Of a DNA stretch of 11,167 nt, positions 6,337-11,167 are shown piece after piece. Made by a program: the position numbers and the translations under genes. This DNA is from Odoribacteraceae bacterium (GTDB taxonomy: Bacteria > Bacteroidota > Bacteroidia > Bacteroidales > Marinifilaceae). Location of the stretch: contig JAIRXZ010000187.1 of the NCBI GenBank assembly GCA_031267995.1, forward strand, positions 1 through 11,167. The letters run 5' to 3'. The notes beneath the pieces were generated by a model, which made no database searches, was not told where the DNA came from, and worked only from the letters and a program-made list of their open reading frames with translations. Numbering within the stretch: position 1 is the stretch's first letter; every line of letters begins with the position of its first letter.

Positions 6337-8271
6337 TCACTTCACCCCCGTCCGCCCCAGCTTCAGGCTCAGCCGGCCGCGAATCCGGTCAATCGCCTGC
6401 TTCCTCCTGATCCACTCCATGATCTCCGCCGACTCCCCCCCCTCCTGCAGCTCCAGGATACGCCCGTCCGCCTCCCGCGTCAACATCTCCACGCGCCGCA
6501 TCTTGTAATTATCAATCACCTTCGGCAGGAACTCCGCCAGCTTCATCTGCTCGCTCTCCACGAAACTCTCGAGCCGCGTCCACAGCCGGCTCAGCTCGTA
6601 AGGCTCGCTCAGGATATCCGCCACCACCGCGCTCACCCGCTCGTCCGGGTAAGCGATAAAATGACGCGCCGGGATAAAGCCGGGCGACAAATGCCGCGCC
6701 CCGTACTCCTCCCGGATAGCGTTATACACCGGGTTCAGCAACGTCAACTCATCCTCCGCCAGCTCCCGGATCACGAACTCGCCGACGGACACCGGCCGCC
6801 CGGCCGCCCCCTCCGCCGCCTCCTCCTCGTACAACTCCAGCGTCCCGAACAGCAACAAATACCGGATCAGCACCCGCTCCTCCAAATCGCACGGCGACAG
6901 CGCCCCCGCCGTCGTCACCGCCACCGTCGGCGCCACCCCCTGCCGCCTCACCGCCGGCTCGAACCCCGGCCGTCCCTGCCGCAACTTCACGATCTCCACG
7001 TGCAACACCCGCTCCTCCACCTCCAGCCGCGCCGCCGTCTCCCGCGCGTACACCGACCGCGTGATCGCGTCCGGGATCTTCGCTATACTCCGCACGATAT
7101 CCGTGATCAGCCGCGCCCGCTCGATCGGGTCGCTCCCCGCCTCCTTCAGCAACAGCTTCGTCTTGAACGAAATAAAATCAGTCTCGTTCGCCGCGATAAA
7201 CTCCGACAACTCGCTCGACGACCGACCCCGCGCGAACGAATCCGGATCCTCCCCCTCCGGCAGCAGCAACACCCTCGCGTTCAGCCCCTCCTCCAGCACC
7301 AGGTCGATACCCCGCAGCGACGCCTTGATACCCGCCGCGTCACCGTCATAAATAATCGTCACGTTCGACGTCAGCCGCCGGATCAGCCTGATCTGCTCCA
7401 CCGTCAGCGACGTCCCCGACGACGCCACCACGTTCTCCACCCCCTTCGCGTGCAGCGAAATCACGTCCGTGTACCCCTCCACCAGGATACACCTGTCCTG
7501 CTGCACCACGCTCCGTTTCGCCAGGTAAATCCCGTACAGCGTCCGCCCCTTGTGATAAATCTCCGACTCCGGCGAATTGACATACTTCGCCACCTTCTTG
7601 TCCGACGACATCGTCCTGCCACCGAACGCGATAACCTTCCCCGCGATATCCCGCACCGGGAACATCACCCTCCCCCTGAACCGGTCGAGCACCCCCCGCT
7701 CCGGCTCCACGCACACCCCCGTCTTCACCAGGTACTCCGCCTTGTACCCCCGCGCCATCGCGCTCGCCGTCAGCGCGTCCCTCGCCTCCGGGCAATACCC
7801 CAGCCCGAACTTCTCGATCATCGCCGGCGCGATCCCCCGCACCCTCAAGTACTCCAGCGCCACGTTCCTTCCCTCGTCCGTCCCGTGCAGCTGCCCTGAA
7901 AAAAACTCCGCCGCGTACGCCGTCACCAGCAACATACTCTCCCGCTCGCCTCGTTCTCGCCGTTGCTCCTCGCTAAGCGCCTGCTCTTCAACGGGAATAT
8001 TATAACGCGCCGCCAGGTACCGCAGCGCGTCGGCATACGACAACTGCTCGTGCTCCATGATAAAATTCACGGCATTCCCCCCCTTCCCGCACCCGAAACA
8101 CTTGTAAATCCCGCGCGCCGGCGAAACGTTAAACGACCCCGTCTTCTCGTTATGGAACGGGCACAACCCCACGTAGTTCGCCCCTCGTTTCTTCAAGTTA
8201 ACGAACCCGGACACGACATCAAGTATATCCGCCGCGTCAAAAATCCTCTGTACGGTCTCCTGGTCAATCAT
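6337..8271 (-). CDS. dnaG: DNA primase DnaG
   Basis: Synthesises RNA primers at the replication fork. The start is placed at ATG 8271 (644 residues, MIDQETVQRI), matching the usual DnaG N-terminus; the open frame back to 8334 adds 21 atypical residues. The CHC2-type zinc finger has C37, H40, C58 and C61 (LCPFHNEKTGSF ... KCFGCGKGGNAVNF). The catalytic core includes RFRGRVMFPVRD (197-208), AFGGR and KYVNSPE. Toprim motifs are VEGYTD with E265, and IIYDGDAAG with D309 and D311, the same positions as the E. coli catalytic acidic residues. The C-terminal part (about 480-644) is helical, as expected of the helicase-binding domain, and diverged. The usual EKTPSF of the zinc domain reads EKTGSF here, a minor variant. 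The neighbours are unrelated: fimbrial genes downstream and a divergent lipoprotein gene upstream, so this is not an rpsU-dnaG-rpoD operon. Confidence 0.98.
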   Translation of the reverse strand: MIDQETVQRIFDAADILDVVSGFVNLKKRGANYVGLCPFHNEKTGSFNVSPARGIYKCFGCGKGGNAVNFIMEHEQLSYADALRYLAARYNIPVEEQALSEEQRRERGERESMLLVTAYAAEFFSGQLHGTDEGRNVALEYLRVRGIAPAMIEKFGLGYCPEARDALTASAMARGYKAEYLVKTGVCVEPERGVLDRFRGRVMFPVRDIAGKVIAFGGRTMSSDKKVAKYVNSPESEIYHKGRTLYGIYLAKRSVVQQDRCILVEGYTDVISLHAKGVENVVASSGTSLTVEQIRLIRRLTSNVTIIYDGDAAGIKASLRGIDLVLEEGLNARVLLLPEGEDPDSFARGRSSSELSEFIAANETDFISFKTKLLLKEAGSDPIERARLITDIVRSIAKIPDAITRSVYARETAARLEVEERVLHVEIVKLRQGRPGFEPAVRRQGVAPTVAVTTAGALSPCDLEERVLIRYLLLFGTLELYEEEAAEGAAGRPVSVGEFVIRELAEDELTLLNPVYNAIREEYGARHLSPGFIPARHFIAYPDERVSAVVADILSEPYELSRLWTRLESFVESEQMKLAEFLPKVIDNYKMRRVEMLTREADGRILELQEGGESAEIMEWIRRKQAIDRIRGRLSLKLGRTGVK

Positions 8272-8348
8272 ATCGCGAATGTAACAGATTTTACCGGATT
8301 TCACCCGCCGCCACCGGCCGACGGGAGCCTCCACCCGGGGTTTGAAAC

Positions 8349-8369
8349 GGGACGAAAATTTTTCATCCC
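8349..8369. promoter_or_regulatory. Near-perfect palindrome upstream of dnaG
   Basis: Arms GGGACGAAAA (8349-8358) and TTTTCATCCC (8360-8369) flank one central base, with a single mismatched pair. It sits about 78 bases before the dnaG start, a plausible operator position. As RNA from the minus strand it would also fold, with a G-U pair at the mismatch. Confidence 0.35.
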
Positions 8370-8493
8370 CCCGATGACATGAGTTCTTATCCCGGACACG
8401 TCCCGACTTGCACGGGAATTACCAGCACGTCCAAGTGCGCAGGCGAGACTTCGAGTGAGATGATTAAAAAAATTCGGAAAGAGTGTGCAACAA

Positions 8494-8502
8494 TGTGGAT
8501 AA
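8494..8502 (-). promoter_or_regulatory. Perfect DnaA-box sequence upstream of dnaG
   Basis: The minus strand reads TTATCCACA, the strict DnaA-box consensus, 223 bases upstream of the dnaG start in an AT-rich intergenic stretch. It could tie primase transcription to the initiator DnaA. I see no second perfect box nearby, so this is not evidence of an origin, and one 9-mer can occur by chance. Confidence 0.4.
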
Positions 8503-8611
8503 TGTTTCGTAAAATTGCATAATCTCTAATTGATCGGTCCCCAAAACGAACAAAACGTTCGATAAAGCAACGAAACGATTGAAGTGATATGTCTATAACG
8601 TTGACAAAGGT

Positions 8612-8647
8612 AAAAAAAATCTTGCATCGCCAAGCGATAGAGCAAGA
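8612..8647 (-). terminator. Strong leftward intrinsic terminator
   Basis: On the minus strand a stem of TCTTGC + ATCGC paired with GCGAT + GCAAGA (11 bp, CAA-position loop of 3 bases, 3-base bulge at 8639-8641) runs straight into eight T (8619-8612). This is the classic rho-independent layout, effective only for leftward transcription. It would stop any transcript coming from the right before it reaches dnaG. No leftward gene is visible to its right within the window. Confidence 0.7.
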
Positions 8648-8653
8648 AAATAC

Positions 8654-8702
8654 AAAAAACGAGAACGACGGGAGTAAGCCCGCCACGCGCGGTATTTCTC
8701 GT
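8654..8702 (-). terminator. Second leftward stem-loop with U-run, tandem terminator
   Basis: Arms ACGAGAA (8659-8665) and TTCTCGT (8696-8702) give a 7-bp stem, and the minus strand then continues with a run of T (8658-8654). The 30-base interior can form a further hairpin, CGGG/CCCG (8669-8682) or CCGC/GCGG, so the RNA may be branched. It lies just upstream, for leftward transcription, of the stronger terminator at 8612-8647. Confidence 0.5.
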
Positions 8703-8737
8703 GAAAGCACCACTGTCAGCACAACTACCCTTAACAT

Positions 8738-8816
8738 CACGAATTACAAAATGCTCACACAATAAAAACAAGAAACCATGAAACGATTTTTAAACCATTT
8801 AAAAAACGAAGCGAAT
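8738..8816 (+). repeat. Left copy of an imperfect repeated block
   Basis: This block contains, in order, CACGAATTA (8738-8746), AAATGC (8749-8754), CGA-T-TTTTAAAC (8784-8795) and GAAGCGAAT (8808-8816). The same elements recur in the same order at 10941-10979 in shorter form. It spans the upstream region and the first 13 codons of the lipoprotein gene. Confidence 0.35.
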
Positions 8817-10913
8817 CCCAAAAGAAGGATAAGTCGCGGAAAGCTATTTGTTTTCTTTTTCACCGCCATTGTATGTTTACTGTCGTGCGAAAAAAATGGT
8901 GACGCGAACGTGAAAACAGCCCTAAGCGAGGAGGAAATAACCACCTTCTACACCAGAATAGAAAACTTTGTTGAAACGCCCGACTTTAAGTCACACGACT
9001 CTACTGAAGAATTGAAGCCTCTCGTGGAAAGCTGGCTAAAGCAACAACCCGAAGTGGCAAGTGTAAAAATAGAGGGAGATATCCTAACATTCGCTCTGCT
9101 TAACGGTGGCATAACCGAAATTGAATTTACAGAACCTGAGGAAATGGCGCCGGAAGAGCCATTAGACTTTGATTGGGAAACAGTAGATGGAAGTTATTTT
9201 ACGGGTATCGATTCACGCGGTATGGATCCCCAAAAACAGCCCATCACGGAATCACAATCCGCGACACGAGCTGAAACCACTAATTATCCCGATTACATAT
9301 ATCCTGTTTTTTGGGAGCCTACTTTAGACATTTCACTTAAAAAGTACGTGGAGAAATGCTTCGATAAATCGGTCTGTCGCCAAGAAAACACATTAACTGC
9401 CCAAGATACATTTTGTAGGCCATCGCTACTACCAACTTACTTGAATCCTCCTGGAGCGAATCCCAAGCCAAATCTCATATTTATCGCCACACACGGCTCG
9501 CCGGAATATTTACAAATAGGTTCTCATGCAAACCTCCCGGCTTATCAAGAATCCTTAAAACAACTCAACAAAGGATATGGTATTGACATTAGTAAAGGAA
9601 CAACAAAAGTACAACTAAGCAAGTCTAAGAATAAGCAAGGGGTTGTTATCAGATATATTATGAATTTACATGTAGACGACTTGGCAAAATTACTGAAGAA
9701 TGTGGATTTCAGTAATTCTATCGTATTCCTGAACGCTTGCAATAGTTTAAGTACGTCAGCCTTTGCAGACGTATTTTTAAAACGTGTAAAGCGTGGCGCT
9801 GCCTATGTCTATGGCTTTGTTGGTAAACCTTATCAATGGCCAATTCTCATGGAATCTCTTTTAAATTGTTTAATCTCGCCAAACCGTATGGACAACGCGG
9901 CATACGTTGCCACCAAAACCACGGGACAGGCCATTAGCTATGTCAGAGGTAATACTTACATAAGTGAAATAGGTTTATTGCAAGGAACCGGCGGAGATCC
10001 GGACTTCCGATTTCAACATCCCGTTGCAGTAAGCGTCCACCCCTACAGCCGCGGTAACGCGGTTACCACCAGAAGTTCGCAGGAGCCTGCTGTTGCAATG
10101 GGTGGCTGCCATATAAATTATTATTCGCCGGGCGCGGGTTATTCCCAAAGTTTCTACGGAATTGTCTACAGCAAGGAAACCGACAATCCTAGAATTGGCG
10201 ACGGGAAATCTAATTATAAATTTGAAGGACTTGACCATGAGGTTTTTGGTGGTGAGGATTTTTATTTAAGCTTGGATGATATAGAATACGACACACAATA
10301 CCATTACCGCGCCTTTGTCTGTTCCATATATAGCGACGGTCAGGCATATATTTACTATTCCGAAGAAGTGGAGCCGTTTGAAGTTGAAGGCGAAGAAGAA
10401 CCACCTGTACCACCACCTGCAAATACACCCCCTCATTTCGTCTCTGATCAGACTTGGGTGATCGCCGGCCTAACATGGAGTGACCGAGTTGTAGGTGCGC
10501 CAGTGGGCTGTGTCTATACCGATACATTATCAAGAATATTGGGAACTTCTCCACCTGCTCAGTATAAGGTTTATGATGGCAGGTATTATTATAATTGGAC
10601 ATGTGTGGATGCATATTCCACTCAGCTGTGTCCGTCGCCATGGCGTGTGCCTTCGCCGTTGGATTTTAGTAATTTTGACTTTACTGTTATTCCGACTCTG
10701 GTTAGCGAATGGGGGTATGGAGGTTTTGCTTACGGTGACATGAGGAGCGTAGACACGTGCGGCTCCTACTGGACGTCCTTGGGGTGCAGTGGCGACTACG
10801 ACCACTATGGGCCCGGTAGCTACTACGCCTACAATATGTACTACCAGAGCGACCGTCGGGGCGTATCCCACACACTAAAAGTCATTGGAGGCCAGGTTAG
10901 GTGCGTGAAATAA
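8778..10913 (+). CDS. Surface lipoprotein with clan-CD (caspase/CHAT-like) core, FN3-like and Fib_succ_major-like domains
   Basis: A 711-residue protein; the start at 8778 is forced because the next Met is residue 123. A long basic n-region (1-22) precedes a hydrophobic run and lipobox LLSC (C37), so it should be an outer-membrane lipoprotein. Residues 40-230 are acidic and unassigned. NLIFIATHGSP (232-242) and SIVFLNACNSLST (314-326) place H239-G240 and A320-C321 after hydrophobic strands. This is the His-Gly...Ala-Cys signature of clan CD cysteine peptidases (caspase, gingipain, clostripain, legumain, CHAT), and FLKRVKRGAAYVYGFVG (333-349) continues in CHAT-like fashion. The His-Cys gap (82 residues) is long and implies an insertion. 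Residues about 437-535 look FN3-like (YHYRAFVCSIYSDGQAYIYYSEEV). A PPVPPP linker follows, then a Fib_succ_major-like domain (WSDRV..., LCPSPWRVPSPLDF, SYWTS, GGQVRCVK). The gene is visibly AT-richer than its neighbours, which suggests transfer. Peptidase activity is inferred. Confidence 0.85.
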   Translation: MKRFLNHLKNEANPKRRISRGKLFVFFFTAIVCLLSCEKNGDANVKTALSEEEITTFYTRIENFVETPDFKSHDSTEELKPLVESWLKQQPEVASVKIEGDILTFALLNGGITEIEFTEPEEMAPEEPLDFDWETVDGSYFTGIDSRGMDPQKQPITESQSATRAETTNYPDYIYPVFWEPTLDISLKKYVEKCFDKSVCRQENTLTAQDTFCRPSLLPTYLNPPGANPKPNLIFIATHGSPEYLQIGSHANLPAYQESLKQLNKGYGIDISKGTTKVQLSKSKNKQGVVIRYIMNLHVDDLAKLLKNVDFSNSIVFLNACNSLSTSAFADVFLKRVKRGAAYVYGFVGKPYQWPILMESLLNCLISPNRMDNAAYVATKTTGQAISYVRGNTYISEIGLLQGTGGDPDFRFQHPVAVSVHPYSRGNAVTTRSSQEPAVAMGGCHINYYSPGAGYSQSFYGIVYSKETDNPRIGDGKSNYKFEGLDHEVFGGEDFYLSLDDIEYDTQYHYRAFVCSIYSDGQAYIYYSEEVEPFEVEGEEEPPVPPPANTPPHFVSDQTWVIAGLTWSDRVVGAPVGCVYTDTLSRILGTSPPAQYKVYDGRYYYNWTCVDAYSTQLCPSPWRVPSPLDFSNFDFTVIPTLVSEWGYGGFAYGDMRSVDTCGSYWTSLGCSGDYDHYGPGSYYAYNMYYQSDRRGVSHTLKVIGGQVRCVK

Positions 10914-10940
10914 CCCACTCATTAATCACAGATTTACCAC

Positions 10941-10979
10941 CACGAATTAAATGCGAATTTTAAACGAATTGAAGCGAAT
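10941..10979 (+). repeat. Right copy of an imperfect repeated block
   Basis: It contains CACGAATTA (10941-10949), AATGC (10950-10954), CGAATTTTAAAC (10954-10965) and GAAGCGAAT (10971-10979), collinear with 8738-8816 but with internal deletions. It lies 27 bases after the stop of the lipoprotein gene, so the two copies flank that gene. Confidence 0.35.
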
Positions 10980-11167
10980 GACGCCTGCCGGCGCGACGAA
11001 CGCCCCGGCAACGCGGGCGGGGTCTCCCGTGGCGCCCCTCGCGACCCCCGTTTCGACTGTTTTTACCCCGAAAACGTCCCGCCCTACAGCTGTAACGCCC
11101 CGCCCTACAGCTGTTGGCCACTTGGCGACAGCTGTCGGGCGTGACGCGACAGCTGTAGGACGTGGCG
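10951..11167 (+). CDS. Possible small repeat-rich protein, 3' end outside the window
   Basis: An in-frame TAA (10948-10950) precedes ATG 10951, and the frame then stays open for 72 codons to the right edge. It begins MRILNELKRMTPAGATNAP and becomes Ala/Thr/Pro/Arg-rich. Over the 21-base array it reads as heptads RPTAVTP, RPTAVGH, LATAVGR, DATAVGR. No signal peptide or domain is recognised. The opposite strand is also open here (heptads with SCR, stop at 10960), so openness alone is weak evidence in GC-rich repeat DNA. The alternative is non-coding repeat DNA. The 10914-10950 stretch before it is AT-rich, with no clear terminator for the lipoprotein gene. Confidence 0.3.
   Translation, partial: MRILNELKRMTPAGATNAPATRAGSPVAPLATPVSTVFTPKTSRPTAVTPRPTAVGHLATAVGRDATAVGRG
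11086..11156. repeat. Four ACAGCTGT palindromes at exact 21-base period
   Basis: Perfect dyads ACAGCTGT start at 11086, 11107, 11128 and 11149, each exactly 21 bases apart. The flanks vary. Units 1 and 2 share CCCGCCCT before the dyad; units 3 and 4 share GCG before it (GGCG and CGCG). Unit 4 has the mirrored AGG after it. The array may continue past the right edge, where the next copy would start at 11170. Twenty-one bases is two helical turns and also seven codons, so it may be a protein-binding array, a coding heptad repeat, or both. Confidence 0.85.

Larger units (their letters stand above)
8272..8777. other. 506-base divergent intergenic region, no confident gene
   Basis: It separates the leftward dnaG from the rightward lipoprotein gene and must carry both promoters, although I find no clear TTTG / TAnnTTTG pair. 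It contains a near-palindrome (8349-8369), a perfect DnaA-box sequence (8494-8502), a small hairpin CGAAC/GTTCG (8547-8561) and two tandem leftward terminators (8612-8702). Minus-strand frames at 8387-8740 and 8526-8771 overlap these hairpins and show no recognisable domain, so they are not called. Base composition drops toward AT from about 8450 onward. Confidence 0.6.

Noticed and set aside
6661..7899. Plus-strand 412-codon frame opposite dnaG
   Set aside because: The product is almost entirely Arg, His, Pro and Leu, the mirror of dnaG codons; the primase on the other strand is certain.
8272..8334. Longer dnaG start at 8334
   Set aside because: The added 21 residues are not typical of DnaG, whose N-terminus normally begins just before the I-D-Q-E-type helix found at 8271.
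8526..8771. Small minus-strand frames (81 and 117 codons) in the intergenic region upstream of the lipoprotein gene
   Set aside because: They run through two terminator hairpins and match no domain I know; the hydrophobic stretch comes from the T-runs of those hairpins.
11086..11156. CRISPR array
   Set aside because: The conserved unit is an 8-base palindrome with 13-base gaps, far too short for repeats and spacers, and no cas gene is present.

Overview
This window looks like chromosome from a GC-rich member of the Bacteroidales (phylum Bacteroidota). The evidence is a FimA/Mfa1-type fimbrillin with its FimB/Mfa2-type lipoprotein anchor, a DUF3575 outer-membrane protein, a TPR/PD40/OmpA protein, Bacteroidetes-style lipoproteins, and an extracytoplasmic protein ending in a Fib_succ_major-type domain. 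Shine-Dalgarno sequences are weak or absent, as is usual in this phylum. The genus cannot be settled from the sequence alone.

Layout. Positions 1-6015 (minus strand, read right to left) hold a five-gene fimbrial operon: fimbrillin (4786-6015), lipoprotein anchor (3782-4693), DUF3575 protein (3164-3766), TPR-PD40-OmpA protein (1412-3157), and a beta-propeller-like exported protein whose 3' end lies beyond the left edge (1-1378, no stop in the window). Gaps are 92, 15, 6 and 33 bases, which fits one transcript. A 321-base leader (6016-6336) upstream of the fimbrillin is rich in palindromes and short repeats. Next comes DNA primase dnaG (6337-8271, minus strand). A 506-base intergenic region (8272-8777) carries a perfect DnaA-box sequence, a near-palindrome and two tandem intrinsic terminators that face left. 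On the plus strand, 8778-10913 encodes a clearly AT-richer, probably acquired, surface lipoprotein. It combines a caspase/CHAT-like (clan CD) His-Gly...Ala-Cys core with an FN3-like region and a C-terminal Fib_succ_major-like domain. The right edge (11086-11156) holds four copies of the palindrome ACAGCTGT at an exact 21-base period, inside an open reading frame that leaves the window.

How the genes work together. The fimbrillin is predicted to be exported as a lipoprotein, trimmed at an Arg-Ala site near residue 48, and polymerised by strand exchange on the FimB/Mfa2-like anchor. The DUF3575 barrel-like protein and the peptidoglycan-binding OmpA-domain protein probably support the structure in the outer membrane and periplasm. 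The propeller protein is an unassigned exported accessory. dnaG is a housekeeping gene that happens to lie upstream.

Most worth following up: the clan-CD-like lipoprotein with its compositional break and flanking repeat blocks; the 21-base palindrome array; the leftward tandem terminators with no obvious gene to terminate; and a reversal of GC skew near 3.0-3.3 kb inside genes that all lie on the same strand.
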